Assembly (NCBI GenBank): GCA_018335195.1 | Contig: JAGXKN010000012.1 | Coordinates: forward strand, 1-64,000 | DNA from: Desulfobacterales bacterium | GTDB lineage: Bacteria; Desulfobacterota; Desulfobacteria; Desulfobacterales; Desulfosalsimonadaceae | Reading direction: 5' to 3' | Length of the DNA stretch: 64,000 nucleotides | Shown: piece after piece, positions 1 through 10,276 of the stretch | How the letters are laid out: each line of letters opens with the position of its first letter | How positions within the stretch are numbered: position 1 is the first letter of the stretch | Notes under the pieces: model-generated | Database searches by the model: none | Seen by the model: only the letters and a program-made list of their open reading frames with translations | Told to the model about the DNA's origin: nothing | Made by a program: the position numbers and the translations under genes

Positions 1-1560
1 CTGATCTGCGGCGACGTGGGCTACGGCAAAACCGAGGTGGCCCTGCGGGCCGCGTTCAAGGCCGTCAACGACGGCAAGCAGGTGGCCGTGCTGGTGCCCA
101 CCACGCTTCTGGCAGAACAGCATTTCCGCACTTTTACCGAGCGCTTCGAGCGTTACCCGGTGGTAATTGAAAGCCTGAGCCGCTTTCGCAGCCGTAAAAA
201 ACAGAAGCAGATCGTATCGGAAATGCAAAACGGCCGGGTGGACATTGTGATCGGCACCCACCGGCTGCTTCAAAAGGATATTGCCTTTAAGGAACTCGGC
301 CTGATCATTATCGACGAGGAGCAGCGTTTCGGGGTGCGGCACAAGGAAAAATTAAAGAGCATGCGAACCATGGTGGACGTGCTTTCAATGACCGCCACGC
401 CGATTCCGCGCACGCTTCACCTGTCCATGCTCGGGGTGCGCGATATCAGCGTGATTACCACGCCCCCGGAACTGCGCCAGCCGATTATTTCCTATATCAG
501 CGAGTTTGACCCGGCAGTGCTCGCAGAGTCGGTCCGCAATGAAATTTCCCGGGGCGGTCAGATTTTCTTCGTGCACAACAACATCAACACCATCTGGAAC
601 ATCTCCCGGCGATTAAAGGAAATGGTGCCGGAGGTCCGGCTCGGCGTGGCCCACGGCCGGCTTGCAGAAGATGAACTCGAAGAGGTCATGTACCAGTTTA
701 TCAACCGGGAAATCGACTTGCTGGTATCCACCACGATCGTGGAGTCCGGCCTGGATATTCCCAATGCCAATACCATGATCATAAACCGGGCCGACCGCAT
801 GGGCCTGGCCCAGCTTTACCAGCTGCGGGGACGGGTGGGGCGCGCAGATACCCAGGCTTATGCATACCTGATCGTTCCCAAGGAAGCCGCCCTGCCCAAG
901 GATGCCCAGAAACGCCTCAAGGTGGTCATGGAGCACAGCGATCTGGGCGCCGGGTTCCAGATCGCGTTAAACGACCTCAAGATCCGGGGCGGCGGGGCGG
1001 CTCTCGGGGTTTCCCAGTCCGGCCACATCGCTGCGGTGGGCTATGACATGTTTTTAAAACTCATGGAGGAAGCTGTCAGCCGCCTGAAAGGCGAACCCGT
1101 CGTCGAGCAGCTGGAGCCGGAAATCAATATCCCGGTTTCGGTATACATTCCGGAAGCCTATATCCCGGATATTGACCAGCGCCTTTCTGCCTACCGGAGA
1201 CTGGCAAGGATGCGGGAATTAAAGGAAGTGGCCGATTTCCGGGCGGAGCTGGCAGACCGCTACGGGGATCTGCCAGACGAGGCGGTCAACCTGTTGCTCA
1301 AGATCATGTTACGGATTCTGGCTGCCAAGGCCGGTGTCAAGCGCCTGGATTTGATCACCGAGATGATGTCTCTGGCGTTTTCGGAAATGCACCAGAAAAA
1401 CCCGCACGGGATTCTGGATTTAATCGAATCCGATCCGGAGCGCTTTCGATTCACCCCGGAGCAGACGCTTCAGGTGCGCATGACCAAAACCAGTATCAAT
1501 GCCTTGATGAATCAGGCGAAAAAGATCTTGATGGATGTTGCAACATATGTTAATAATTAA
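1..1560 (+). CDS. mfd: Transcription-repair coupling factor Mfd, C-terminal part (5' end outside window)
   Basis: Mfd is a DNA translocase that removes RNA polymerase stalled at lesions and recruits UvrA. The frame is open from base 1; the first visible residues form the Walker A motif (GDVGYGKTEVA). Then come the DEEQ box (DEEQRFGVRHKEK), motif III (TATPIPRTL), helicase motifs V-VI (STTIVESGLDIP, QLRGRVGR) and the C-terminal TRCF domain from about residue 380 of the visible part. About 519 residues are visible. Family members have roughly 1,150, so the UvrB-like, RNAP-interaction and early motor parts lie upstream. GTG at base 16 could initiate but sits inside Walker A and is not a real start. 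A peptidyl-prolyl isomerase gene follows in the same direction. Confidence 0.97.
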   Translation: MICGDVGYGKTEVALRAAFKAVNDGKQVAVLVPTTLLAEQHFRTFTERFERYPVVIESLSRFRSRKKQKQIVSEMQNGRVDIVIGTHRLLQKDIAFKELGLIIIDEEQRFGVRHKEKLKSMRTMVDVLSMTATPIPRTLHLSMLGVRDISVITTPPELRQPIISYISEFDPAVLAESVRNEISRGGQIFFVHNNINTIWNISRRLKEMVPEVRLGVAHGRLAEDELEEVMYQFINREIDLLVSTTIVESGLDIPNANTMIINRADRMGLAQLYQLRGRVGRADTQAYAYLIVPKEAALPKDAQKRLKVVMEHSDLGAGFQIALNDLKIRGGGAALGVSQSGHIAAVGYDMFLKLMEEAVSRLKGEPVVEQLEPEINIPVSVYIPEAYIPDIDQRLSAYRRLARMRELKEVADFRAELADRYGDLPDEAVNLLLKIMLRILAAKAGVKRLDLITEMMSLAFSEMHQKNPHGILDLIESDPERFRFTPEQTLQVRMTKTSINALMNQAKKILMDVATYVNN

Positions 1561-1699
1561 AAATTTTATTATAGATGCGTCTGTCAAGGATCACCGCTCA
1601 CCATGAAGGTTTTGATTTTTAAATTTTTTTCATCGTGGGCTTCGTGGTGACAAATATTGTTCGCGATTGTGGGAATAAATTCCGGAAAGCTGGAGATAT

Positions 1700-2707
1700 A
1701 TGGCAAAAATGAAGATTGGTGCGTTTTTGAAAAGCCGGATCGTTTGGATGATATGCATTGCCTGTTTGGTGAGTCTCTGCGTCCCGATGGCCGCAGGTGC
1801 CGCAGAGGTGGTCGACCGCGTGGTTGCGGTGGTAAATGACGATATAATCCGGTTGCGGGAGTTGAATCAGGCGCTTGAGCCGCTTGAAAAACGGATCCGC
1901 TCCGAGGGCCTGTCGGCAGAAGAAACGCAAAAACAGCTCTATGAAGCCAGAGAGCGCGTACTAGACGAGTTGATCAAGGAGACCCTGGCAGACCAGCAGA
2001 TTGCGGATACCGGTATCCAGGTGGATGAAAGCGATGTGGATGCCGCAATTGAGCGGATCAAGTCCAGGAACTATTACACCGACGAGGACCTGCGCCAGGC
2101 CCTGCAGGTGCAGGGAATGAGCATGGAGCAGTACCGCGGCGAGATCAAGAGCCAGATGCTTCGCAGTCGGCTGGTCAACCGGAAGATCAAGTCCAAAATC
2201 GTGATTACCGAGGAGGACATCCGTCGTTATTACGAAGCCCATCCTGAAAAATACGGCGGTACAGTGGAATACAGGCTGCGCAATATTCTGATGCAGTATC
2301 CGGAATTTGGTGGCCCGGAGGCAAAAGCCGAGGTCAAAGAAGAAATGAAGTCCGTGCTCGATGAGTTAGAGCAGGGTGCTTCGTTTGAAAAAATGGCCCG
2401 CAAGTATTCAGAAGCCGGAAATGCTTCTGATGGCGGGGAACTGGGAAAATTCGCCCTTGATGACCTGTCCAGGGATCTCAAACCCGTGATCCGGAATCTG
2501 GAAGCCGGAGCGTTTTCAGATATCGTGGAGACAGAGCAGGGCTTTCAGATCTTTTACCTGCAGGACATTGTCAAGACTGATCCGGCGCCGCTGGAAAAGG
2601 TTTCGGATAAAATCGAGAACACGCTCTATGAGCAGCGGGTGAATGAGAAATATGATGCCTGGATTCAATCACTCCGGGAAGATGCCCATATCCGCATCAT
2701 CCGGTAG
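1700..2707 (+). CDS. SurA-like periplasmic peptidyl-prolyl isomerase/chaperone
   Basis: A 335-residue protein with a signal peptide (hydrophobic stretch about residues 13-30, cleavage near AAGAAE), a SurA N-terminal domain (about 36-175) and one parvulin-type PPIase domain (about 195-300, including the conserved SDGGELGKF-like segment). SurA proteins escort outer-membrane proteins through the periplasm. E. coli SurA has two parvulin domains; this form has one, as is common outside the gammaproteobacteria. GGAG lies 4 bases before the chosen ATG; the in-frame ATG at 1709 is an alternative with more usual spacing. It may be co-transcribed with the RodZ-like gene downstream. Confidence 0.88.
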   Translation: MAKMKIGAFLKSRIVWMICIACLVSLCVPMAAGAAEVVDRVVAVVNDDIIRLRELNQALEPLEKRIRSEGLSAEETQKQLYEARERVLDELIKETLADQQIADTGIQVDESDVDAAIERIKSRNYYTDEDLRQALQVQGMSMEQYRGEIKSQMLRSRLVNRKIKSKIVITEEDIRRYYEAHPEKYGGTVEYRLRNILMQYPEFGGPEAKAEVKEEMKSVLDELEQGASFEKMARKYSEAGNASDGGELGKFALDDLSRDLKPVIRNLEAGAFSDIVETEQGFQIFYLQDIVKTDPAPLEKVSDKIENTLYEQRVNEKYDAWIQSLREDAHIRIIR

Positions 2708-2763
2708 GAAAAGCCGATTTCCGGATGCGGGGGGCGCCAAGCATACAGTGCGGGTGAAATGAG

Positions 2764-3570
2764 TTGGCAAAGCGATCATTTCAAGATCATTCCGGCATTT
2801 TGTCATTCGGCCGCTACCTGAAGGCCGTGCGCGAACACCAGGACATTTCCCTGGAATCGGTTGCTGCAGAAATCCGGATTTCGCCCCGGCAACTGACGTG
2901 GATCGAAGCCGAGGATCATGCCCGGATGCCGGCCGAAGTCTATACCCGTGGAATCCTGCGGGCTTACGCCGTGGCCATCGGCGTGGCCCCCGAGGATATT
3001 GTCGAGCGTTACCGGATCCATCGGGCAGTCCATGAACAGTCCGCCCGGCAGGAATCCGAAATCCTGACTTCCGGGCAGAAAACAGTTTCCCGGATGCTCC
3101 TGGCGCTCGGGGCGCTGGCCGTGATCATGGCTTTGACCTTGTTTGTCTACGATCCCGGGGAACATGGATCTGCAGATTCCCGGGCCTCGCAGGAGACCCG
3201 GGAAAAAGTGAGCGCCCAAGCCGGGGGAAAGGTGCGGGCAGATGGACCGCCCCTGTTGCCGACCAATTCGGCGCAGGCTGCAGGTGCCGGCGAGGTTTTT
3301 CCGGAAGATGATCAGGGCGCCCGGCAGCGGCTTTCCATTGATGCGGTTTCCGACGTAACGGTCAATATACGGGTCGATGAAGCGCCGTACACCAAATATC
3401 GGCTCGATCCCAGCGATCATATGGAACTGGCGGCACAGTCGCGCTTTCACATATTCATCAGTGATTCGGCCGGGATCCGGCTTCACTTCAACGGCCAGCC
3501 CGTTGAAATCGCTTCTGAGCCGGGGCATTCGGCGGAGCTCATGCTACCGCAACAGTCCGGGGAAAACTAA
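2764..3570 (+). CDS. RodZ-like membrane protein with HTH and DUF4115 domains
   Basis: 268 residues: a cytoplasmic helix-turn-helix of the HTH_25 type (about 12-75, with FGRYLKAVREHQDISLE at its start), one transmembrane helix (about 109-128), a low-complexity linker, and a C-terminal DUF4115 domain (about 195-268). This is the architecture of RodZ, which links the MreB cytoskeleton to the envelope. Whether this protein acts in cell shape or as a membrane-bound regulator cannot be read from sequence alone. The start is a TTG with no strong Shine-Dalgarno. The stop overlaps the mgtE start by one base (TAATG), implying translational coupling. Confidence 0.8.
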   Translation: MAKRSFQDHSGILSFGRYLKAVREHQDISLESVAAEIRISPRQLTWIEAEDHARMPAEVYTRGILRAYAVAIGVAPEDIVERYRIHRAVHEQSARQESEILTSGQKTVSRMLLALGALAVIMALTLFVYDPGEHGSADSRASQETREKVSAQAGGKVRADGPPLLPTNSAQAAGAGEVFPEDDQGARQRLSIDAVSDVTVNIRVDEAPYTKYRLDPSDHMELAAQSRFHIFISDSAGIRLHFNGQPVEIASEPGHSAELMLPQQSGEN

Positions 3571-4925
3571 TGACAAACCAACGGCACTACATACTCATCG
3601 AGACCGTCAAGCGCCTGCTGCGCCGCGGATCCCATGCCCGGCTGAAAAAGATCATCGGCCGGATCCATGCAGCGGATCTGTCCACCGTGTTTCCGTCCCT
3701 GTCTGTTTCCCACCAACGCCGGCTTTTCCGGCTTATCGAGGATCGCCAGGAACAGGGCGTGATCCTCACGGAGCTCGACAATGATATCGTACTGTCGATT
3801 ATTGAAGACCTGGATCTTCAGGAAATCGTCGAGATCCTTGAAAGCATGCCCTCTGACGATGCCGCTGCCTTTATCAAGCTGCTTCCCCAGGAGCAGGCAG
3901 ACGAGGTGCTTGAGCGAATCCGGAAAAAAGGCGGTGAGGATGTCGAAAGCCTGCTGAAATACCCGGATGATTCCGCCGGCGGGATCATGATTCCGGATTT
4001 CATCGCCCTGCCGGAAAACATGACCGCCGGGGAAGTGATCTCCACGCTGCAGTCCCAGGAATACAAAGACATTGAAATGCCATTTTACATCTACGTGGTC
4101 GATGAAATGGAGCGGCTGGTGGGGGTCTGCTCCCTTCGGCAGCTGGTGCTGGTCCGGCCGGACACGCCCCTGAAGGAATTCATGTCCACGGACGTGATTT
4201 CCGTGACCACGGATATGGACCAGGAAGAGGTGGCCAAGATCGTTGCCCGGTACAATTTTCTGGCCGTACCGGTGGTGGATGCCGAACACCGCATGGTCGG
4301 TCTGGTTACCGTGGATGATGTCATTGATATTTTCCGCGAAGAGGCCACAGAGGACATCCTGAAGATGGCGGGTGTGGGCGAGGAATTCGTTGAGACCAAG
4401 TCGGTTTTCCGCAGTACCCGCATCCGGCTGCCGTGGCTGTTTGCCAGCTGCGTGGGCGGTGTGATTGCCATTTTCGTCATCGGGCATTTTGAGGCAAGCT
4501 TGCAGGAGATTTCGTATCTTGCGGCATTTATTCCGGTTATCATGGGAATGGGCGGCAACGTGGGGATCCAGTCCTCCACGATTGTCGTGCGGGGGCTTGC
4601 CACAGGCCGGATACTCATCGGTGACCTGTGGCGGGTGATTGCCAAGGAACTGGCCGTGGGCGTGATCCTGGGGGTGGTTTACGGATTGTTGCTGGCCGGC
4701 CTGGCCCAGTATCAGTACAGTGTTTCCGGATTCAGCCTGGCGGTTTCCATGGGGGTTTTGTCGTCCATGTCGGTTGCCGCGCTCATCGGCTCGCTTTTGC
4801 CCATGCTCTTTGCTCGGGTCAACGTGGATCCCGCGGTTGCCACGGGTCCGTTTGTCACCTCGGCCATTGATATCGTCAGTGTTTTCTTTTATTTCCAGCT
4901 TGCCACGTTTCTCCTTGGAATATAG
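3570..4925 (+). CDS. mgtE: Magnesium transporter MgtE
   Basis: 451 residues with the MgtE layout: a cytoplasmic N domain of short helical repeats (about 1-130), a CBS-domain pair (about 135-255) and a five-helix membrane domain (about 285-450) containing the GGNVGIQSST segment conserved at the pore. In this family the N and CBS domains bind Mg2+ and close the channel when cytosolic magnesium is high. Translation is probably coupled to the RodZ-like gene, since the start codon shares a base with its stop. recO starts 3 bases after the stop, so the three genes are likely one transcript. Confidence 0.95.
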   Translation: MTNQRHYILIETVKRLLRRGSHARLKKIIGRIHAADLSTVFPSLSVSHQRRLFRLIEDRQEQGVILTELDNDIVLSIIEDLDLQEIVEILESMPSDDAAAFIKLLPQEQADEVLERIRKKGGEDVESLLKYPDDSAGGIMIPDFIALPENMTAGEVISTLQSQEYKDIEMPFYIYVVDEMERLVGVCSLRQLVLVRPDTPLKEFMSTDVISVTTDMDQEEVAKIVARYNFLAVPVVDAEHRMVGLVTVDDVIDIFREEATEDILKMAGVGEEFVETKSVFRSTRIRLPWLFASCVGGVIAIFVIGHFEASLQEISYLAAFIPVIMGMGGNVGIQSSTIVVRGLATGRILIGDLWRVIAKELAVGVILGVVYGLLLAGLAQYQYSVSGFSLAVSMGVLSSMSVAALIGSLLPMLFARVNVDPAVATGPFVTSAIDIVSVFFYFQLATFLLGI

Positions 4926-4928
4926 CAA

Positions 4929-5699
4929 ATGTCCGGGTTTTCCACGCCGGCGATCCTGCTACGCCGGATTGAGCACGGCGACTATGACCTGATCGTCACG
5001 TTTTTGACCCGGGACAGGGGCAAGGTCTCCGTGATGGCCAAGAACGCCAAGAAGAGCCGGAAACGTTTTACCGGTCTGCTGGAACCGTTTACCGCCCTGA
5101 ATGTGGTGTGCCGCAGCACTCGGGGCGGGTCCATGCCCATACTCCAGGAAGCTTCCATGCAGGAACCGTTTGCCAATATCCGTGCCGGTGCGGTCAAGAC
5201 CCTGTATGCCGCCTACTGGTCGGAATTGCTGCACGGGTGGATGGAGGAGGGCAAGCCCCAGCAACGGGTCTACCGCCTGCTGTATTATGCACTGGGCGCA
5301 CTGGATCAGGATCTGAGCGGACCGGCCGAGATGAGCATTATTTTTCAGATGCGTTTTTTAACGATTGCAGGTCTTGCCCCGGAGCTGGAGGCATGCGGTA
5401 TATGTCGCACGAAACTCGATGAAATACCGGCGCATTCGGTGATTTTTGATCTTGAAAAGGGCGGCATTGTATGCAATGGATGTGCGGCAGATACGGACCG
5501 CACCCGCCTGCGGATTTCAAAAGGCACGATAAAGCAGTTGTCCTGGATCCGGGAAAATGACATCCGGGCCGTCGGGCGGCTACGGTTTACCGGGAGTGCT
5601 GTCAAAGAGGGACTGGCGGCGATGGAGGCGTTTCTGCCTTATTACCTGGGAAGAAGACCGCGCAGCCTGCGGGTCATTGCCCAGATGCGCGGATGGTGA
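4929..5699 (+). CDS. recO: DNA repair protein RecO
   Basis: 256 residues. The N-terminal OB fold (about 1-80) opens with FSTPAILLRRIEHGDYDLIVTF, and the helical C-terminal domain carries a zinc-ribbon-like pair of CxxC motifs (CGIC and CNGC). RecO anneals SSB-coated strands and, with RecR, loads RecA during gap repair. The ATG follows the mgtE stop by 3 bases. Length and cysteine spacing are normal for the family. Confidence 0.93.
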   Translation: MSGFSTPAILLRRIEHGDYDLIVTFLTRDRGKVSVMAKNAKKSRKRFTGLLEPFTALNVVCRSTRGGSMPILQEASMQEPFANIRAGAVKTLYAAYWSELLHGWMEEGKPQQRVYRLLYYALGALDQDLSGPAEMSIIFQMRFLTIAGLAPELEACGICRTKLDEIPAHSVIFDLEKGGIVCNGCAADTDRTRLRISKGTIKQLSWIRENDIRAVGRLRFTGSAVKEGLAAMEAFLPYYLGRRPRSLRVIAQMRGW

Positions 5700-5725
5700 T
5701 GTAATTTCAGGAAAAACCCGAAGAC

Positions 5726-6784
5726 ATGACAAACCGGATTCGTCAGATTCTGGAGGAAAGACCGGTTGCGGCCTCGGCCCCCTGCCGGATTGATCTTGGC
5801 GGTACGCTGGATATCAGCAGCCTCTTTTATCCGCTGGCCTATCTGGGGCCGTGTACGTTTAATGCGGCCATCGACATGCGCACCCGTGTGCGGCTTGCCC
5901 CGGGCCGGGCGGGGCGGGTCCGGGTGGCCTCGGCGGGATTTGAGCCCGCGGAATACCGGATGGACGAGATGCCATTTGATCACCGGCTGGGCCTGATATT
6001 TGCCATTGCGGCTTATTTCCGGATTGACGGCATTGCCATTGAAATTGAGTCTGCTTCTCCGCCCAGAAGCGCCCTTGGCGGCTCATCGGCAGCCGCCGTG
6101 GCTCTGGTTGTTGCTTTTTACGGACTGATGAAGGACGCCGGGCATGCAACCCCCCGGGAGGCCGCGATCGCTGCTTTGGCCCATGCCATAGAGGAGAGTA
6201 TCGCCGGGGTGCCCTGCGGCATGCAGGACCAGCTGGCTGCGATCCACGGCGGTGTGAATGCCTGGCACTGGAAAGCGGTTGCCGGCCGGCCGGGATACCG
6301 CAGGCAGCAATTAATCAGTGCGGGGAAAACCGCAGGGATCGAAGAGCACATCCTGGTGGCCTATTGCGGGGTGCCCCATGAATCAAAGGATATCAACGGC
6401 ACCTGGATCCGGCGCTTCCTGGCGGGCCGCGACCGGCGGAAATGGTTGGAAATCGTCGATATTGCCCAACAGTTTGTTCAGGCTTTTGCCAGGGGCGATT
6501 TTATTGAGGCCGCCCGCTGTATGAACCATGAAACAGGGATCCGGCGGGAACTCACCCCGGAGGTTGTTGATGAGATCGGCGCGGAACTGGTGGCGGCAGC
6601 GGCCGCGAAAAATTGCGGGGCCCGGTTCACGGGTGCCGGCGGGGGCGGATGCCTTTGGGCCATCGGCCCTGCAGGCGCAATCTCCGAGCTCCGGTCCGAC
6701 TGGACCGATATTGTCAGCCGACGGCCGGATGGGAAGATACTGGACGTGGGGGTGGATATGGTTGGAGTTAGCAGAGAGTGTTAA
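5726..6784 (+). CDS. GHMP-family sugar kinase (galactokinase/heptose kinase-like)
   Basis: 352 residues with the three GHMP kinase motifs: the N-terminal substrate segment APCRIDLGGTLD, the ATP-binding glycine-rich loop PPRSALGGSSAAAVAL (about residues 110-126), and the C-terminal GARFTGAGGGGC. The APCR/GGT opening resembles D-glycero-D-manno-heptose 7-phosphate kinases and L-fucose/galactokinase-like proteins more than homoserine or mevalonate kinases. The substrate cannot be fixed from sequence, and no sugar-nucleotide genes are adjacent to help. It starts 26 bases after recO, in the same direction. Confidence 0.82.
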   Translation: MTNRIRQILEERPVAASAPCRIDLGGTLDISSLFYPLAYLGPCTFNAAIDMRTRVRLAPGRAGRVRVASAGFEPAEYRMDEMPFDHRLGLIFAIAAYFRIDGIAIEIESASPPRSALGGSSAAAVALVVAFYGLMKDAGHATPREAAIAALAHAIEESIAGVPCGMQDQLAAIHGGVNAWHWKAVAGRPGYRRQQLISAGKTAGIEEHILVAYCGVPHESKDINGTWIRRFLAGRDRRKWLEIVDIAQQFVQAFARGDFIEAARCMNHETGIRRELTPEVVDEIGAELVAAAAAKNCGARFTGAGGGGCLWAIGPAGAISELRSDWTDIVSRRPDGKILDVGVDMVGVSREC

Positions 6785-6787
6785 GTT

Positions 6788-6943
6788 TTGATGGCACCGT
6801 AAAAAGTCCAATATCTGCGTTACGCGCAATTTCTCAGAATTTCACGTACGGCTAAGTACGCTGCATTCTTCGAAATTGCGCAAGCCTTGATCTTGAACTT
6901 TTTTCGGCGCCATCTGAAATTAGACTTTTTACGAGAGCATCAA
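6788..6943. repeat. Palindromic intergenic element, MITE/REP-like
   Basis: Bases 6790-6914 form one long imperfect palindrome. GATGGCACCGTAAAAAGTC at the left end pairs with AACTTTTTTCGGCGCCATC at the right, and GCGCAATTTC pairs with GAAATTGCGC inside. A second right-end copy (GACTTTTTACGAGAGCATCAA, less its first base) closes the element at 6943. There is no open reading frame. It lies between the GHMP kinase and glyQ. It has the form of a non-autonomous element or structured-RNA repeat. Confidence 0.8.
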
Positions 6944-7221
6944 GTTTTAAGTGATTAAGTGTTTAAGTAAAATCAGAATTTTATCTTTTTGTTGCTTGGC
7001 GGGCATAACATTTCTAAGACTTTCAAGGAAATCCTTTTTTTGCGCTCTGTCGAAATTGCAATTTGTTGCCCTGACGTCGGTGCGGAAAAGCGGGTTTCCG
7101 AGCGGAAATTGAGGCTCCAGGAGGCTCCTGGAGAGAGGAAACGCCTTTTTCGCGCCGCCGATCAGCCAAGGTGCTCACGGGTTTCCTGTCTGCAAAAATA
7201 CCGCCCTGGCGGAATAAACAG

Positions 7222-7240
7222 CTTTTTACGAAGCCATCAA
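7222..7240. repeat. Extra copy of the palindromic element's right end
   Basis: CTTTTTACGAAGCCATCAA repeats the right terminus of the element at 6788-6943 in the same orientation, about 280 bases further on and 33 bases before glyQ. The gene-free stretch 6944-7221 between them has no recognisable gene. It may be the interior of a larger, decayed element bounded by the same ends. Confidence 0.6.
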
Positions 7241-7273
7241 TATTAATTGTACACGCAATCGGGATAAAAGCAA

Positions 7274-8185
7274 ATGTATGTTCAGGACGTGATTTTGGCA
7301 CTGCAGCGCTTCTGGGCGCGCAAGGGATGCGTGCTGGTTCAGCCCTATGACATGGAGGTGGGCGCGGGCACATTTCATCCCTCCACCCTGCTTCGCACTC
7401 TGGGCCCGGAGCCATGGCGGGTGGCCTATGCCCAGCCTTCGCGCCGGCCCACTGACGGCCGGTACGGAGACAACCCCTACCGGCTGCAGCACTACTACCA
7501 GTTCCAGGTCATTCTCAAGCCGTCTCCCAAGAATATCCAGGACCAGTTTATCCAGAGCTTGAAAGCCCTGGGCGTGGATCCACTGGATCATGACATCCGT
7601 TTTGTGGAAGATGACTGGGAATCGCCGACGCTTGGCGCTTCGGGTCTCGGCTGGGAGGTGTGGCTCGACGGCATGGAAATCACCCAGTTTACCTATTTCC
7701 AGATGGCCGGCAGCATCGAGGTGCACCCCGTGTCCGTGGAACTGACCTACGGGGTGGAACGCATCTGCATGTTCCTCCAGGGAGTGGAAAATGTCTTTCA
7801 CCTGCAGTGGAACCGCGAACTTACTTACGGGGATCTGCATCACCAGCTGGAAGTCGAGCAGTCCACGTACAATTTTGAATCCGCGGACATTGACATGCTC
7901 TTTGACTGCTTCGGCAAGTTCGAGGCCGAATCCAGGCGCACGGCCGGGCAGGAAATGGTGCTTCCGGCCTACGAGTATTGCCTGAAATGCTCCCATGTGT
8001 TTAACCTGCTCGAGGCCCGGGGCGCGATCAGTGTGACCGAGCGGACCAGTTACATTGCCCGGATCCGAAACCTGGCCCGCAAATGCGCCGAAGTGTATAT
8101 CCGGCAGCGCGAAAATCTTGGATACCCGATGCTGAAAACCGGCACGGAAACAAACAGGGATCAAAATGAACCGACTGCTCATTGA
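7274..8185 (+). CDS. glyQ: Glycyl-tRNA synthetase alpha subunit
   Basis: 303 residues of the class II catalytic alpha chain of the tetrameric bacterial enzyme that charges tRNA-Gly. It begins with the family hallmark [12 protein letters not shown]-like segment and contains [19 protein letters not shown], where the adenylate site lies. The 3' end overlaps glyS by 20 bases, with GGGA before the glyS start inside glyQ, so the subunits are translationally coupled. Length is standard. Confidence 0.97.
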   Translation: MYVQDVILALQRFWARKGCVLVQPYDMEVGAGTFHPSTLLRTLGPEPWRVAYAQPSRRPTDGRYGDNPYRLQHYYQFQVILKPSPKNIQDQFIQSLKALGVDPLDHDIRFVEDDWESPTLGASGLGWEVWLDGMEITQFTYFQMAGSIEVHPVSVELTYGVERICMFLQGVENVFHLQWNRELTYGDLHHQLEVEQSTYNFESADIDMLFDCFGKFEAESRRTAGQEMVLPAYEYCLKCSHVFNLLEARGAISVTERTSYIARIRNLARKCAEVYIRQRENLGYPMLKTGTETNRDQNEPTAH

Positions 8186-10247
8186 AATCGGAACAGAGGA
8201 AATTCCGTCCGGCTATATCGTGCCCGCGCTTGAGGCCTTCCGGTCCCGGCTGACACAGCGGCTGGCGGACTTGCGGATCGAATGCGGGCCGGCCCAGGTT
8301 TACGGCACGCCCAGGCGCCTGGCGGTGGTTGTGGAGGATGTGGCAGAGCGCCAGAGCCCGGTCACCCACCAATTGATGGGGCCGCCGGAGCGGATGGCAT
8401 TTGACGATAACGGCCGGCCCACCAAGGCGGCCCGAAAATTTGCCGAAAAGGCCGGGGTTTCCGTAAACCGGCTGAAATTAAAGGAAACCGAAAAAGGCCG
8501 GTATGTCTGCATCCGGAAAACCGACCGGGGACGGGCTGCCGCGGGCGTGCTGCGGGAGGTGATCCCTGAGCTCATAGGGGCCATTCCGTTTCCCAAAATC
8601 ATGAGATGGGGCGATCTGCGCACCGCCTTTGCCCGTCCGGTTCATTCCATTGTCGCCCTGCTCGGGGACCGGGCGCTTTCTTTTGTCTTCGGGGATACCA
8701 GAAGCGGCCGCCACACTTTCGGTCACAGGTTCATGCGGCCGGGCAAAATCCGTCTGACCGATTCGGAGGGCTACCTGGATGCCCTGGCAGAAGCTTACGT
8801 GCTGGCTGACATGGAGCAGCGCCGGGCCGTGATGCAGGATCGCATGAAGCGGGCGGTCGGGCAGGCGGGCGGACATATCCTGGAAGATGCCGGGCTGGTG
8901 GAGACCAACACCAACCTGGTGGAATACCCGGAGGTGGTGCTGGGCCGTTTTGGGGAAAAATTCCTGGAACTGCCCAGGGAGGTCCTTGTTACCGCTATGC
9001 GGGAACATCAGCGCTATTTTGCGGTCGTGGACGGCCAGAATGAGATCATGCCGTATTTTATCGCCGTGAACAATACCCGGGCCCGGGATATGCGCGTGGT
9101 GGCCGCAGGCCATGAGCGGGTACTCAAGGCGCGTCTGGAAGATGCCCGGTTTTTTTACCATACAGACCTGAACGTTTCCCCGGATCAGCGCATTGAATCC
9201 CTGAAGTCCGTGGTGTTCCAGGCAGAGCTAGGTTCGGTTTATGACAAGGCCCTGCGCATCCGGAAGCAGGGGGCCATCCTGTGCCGCGATCTGGGTATCG
9301 GCAAGGATGTCCCGGCCCGGGTGGATCGGGCGGCAATGCTGTGCAAAACGGATCTGGTCAGTCATGTGGTAATTGAATTTCCCAAGCTCCAGGGCACCAT
9401 GGGTCGGATTTACGCCCAGACGGCAAATGAGCCCGAGGCGGTGGCCAATGCCATTGAACAACACTACCGGCCGGCTTATTCCGGCGGACCGCTGCCGGCC
9501 ACAATCACGGGTGCAATCCTTTCGATCGCGGACAAGATCGATACCATTTGCGGTTGTTATTACGTGGGCCTGGTACCCACCGGGGCGTCGGATCCCTATG
9601 CCCTGCGCCGGCAGGCAATAGGAATTATTCAGACCGCTCTTGACCGGGAGCTGGAGTTTTCGCTGGCCGGGATCATCCACGCCGGCATGGAAATGTTCGG
9701 CCTGTCCGGCCGGGACCTGGATGACAAGGCTGAGGCGGTTTTCGCGTTTATGCAGAGCCGGATGGCCTACTTGATCGAGGATTCGGGGATCCCCCGGGAC
9801 CTGGCCGCCGCGGCCATATCCGTTTCGGCAGACAATATTTGCGATGTCTGGCGGCGGGCCGGCGCCCTGCAACGCATGAAATCCGCCCTGGATTTTGACT
9901 CTCTGGCAGTGGGGTTCAAACGCGTGGTCAATATCATCCGCAAGGCGGACCCGGCAGACACGGCCGATTCAAAGGTGAATCCGGACTTGTTTGGGGATCC
10001 GGCCGAAACCGCGCTGCATGAAGCGGCCCTGCGGGCCCGGGAAGGCGTATTGCGCCATTTGAAACAGAAGGAAATTGATGCGGCCTTTACAGAGATCGGC
10101 GGATTGAAACCGCAGGTGGACGCATTTTTTGATACCGTGCTGGTCATGGCCGAGGATCCGGCGCTCCGGAAAAACCGGCTGGCCCTGTTAAAACAGATCT
10201 CGGATCTGTTTGACCGGTTGGCGGATTTTTCCAGGATTTCCACGTAA
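8166..10247 (+). CDS. glyS: Glycyl-tRNA synthetase beta subunit
   Basis: 693 residues. The beta chain binds tRNA and is needed for activity with GlyQ. The N-terminal segment [19 protein letters not shown] is diagnostic. The middle contains the HD-like helical domain (around [20 protein letters not shown]), and the C-terminal 110 residues are a DALR-type anticodon-binding domain. It starts within the last 20 bases of glyQ. Length is normal. Confidence 0.97.
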   Translation: MNRLLIEIGTEEIPSGYIVPALEAFRSRLTQRLADLRIECGPAQVYGTPRRLAVVVEDVAERQSPVTHQLMGPPERMAFDDNGRPTKAARKFAEKAGVSVNRLKLKETEKGRYVCIRKTDRGRAAAGVLREVIPELIGAIPFPKIMRWGDLRTAFARPVHSIVALLGDRALSFVFGDTRSGRHTFGHRFMRPGKIRLTDSEGYLDALAEAYVLADMEQRRAVMQDRMKRAVGQAGGHILEDAGLVETNTNLVEYPEVVLGRFGEKFLELPREVLVTAMREHQRYFAVVDGQNEIMPYFIAVNNTRARDMRVVAAGHERVLKARLEDARFFYHTDLNVSPDQRIESLKSVVFQAELGSVYDKALRIRKQGAILCRDLGIGKDVPARVDRAAMLCKTDLVSHVVIEFPKLQGTMGRIYAQTANEPEAVANAIEQHYRPAYSGGPLPATITGAILSIADKIDTICGCYYVGLVPTGASDPYALRRQAIGIIQTALDRELEFSLAGIIHAGMEMFGLSGRDLDDKAEAVFAFMQSRMAYLIEDSGIPRDLAAAAISVSADNICDVWRRAGALQRMKSALDFDSLAVGFKRVVNIIRKADPADTADSKVNPDLFGDPAETALHEAALRAREGVLRHLKQKEIDAAFTEIGGLKPQVDAFFDTVLVMAEDPALRKNRLALLKQISDLFDRLADFSRIST

Positions 10248-10276
10248 ATCGGCCCTGAACAATAAGATGTATTCAG

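Noticed and set aside
3567-4928. 453-residue open frame on the minus strand opposite mgtE
   Set aside because: It is antisense to an unmistakable MgtE and is rich in His, Gly and Asp in a low-information pattern. It is a GC-driven shadow. The same applies to long frames opposite the AsmA-family gene (23249-24550), the AI-2E permease (28862-29821) and the acyl-CoA ligase (47237-48499).
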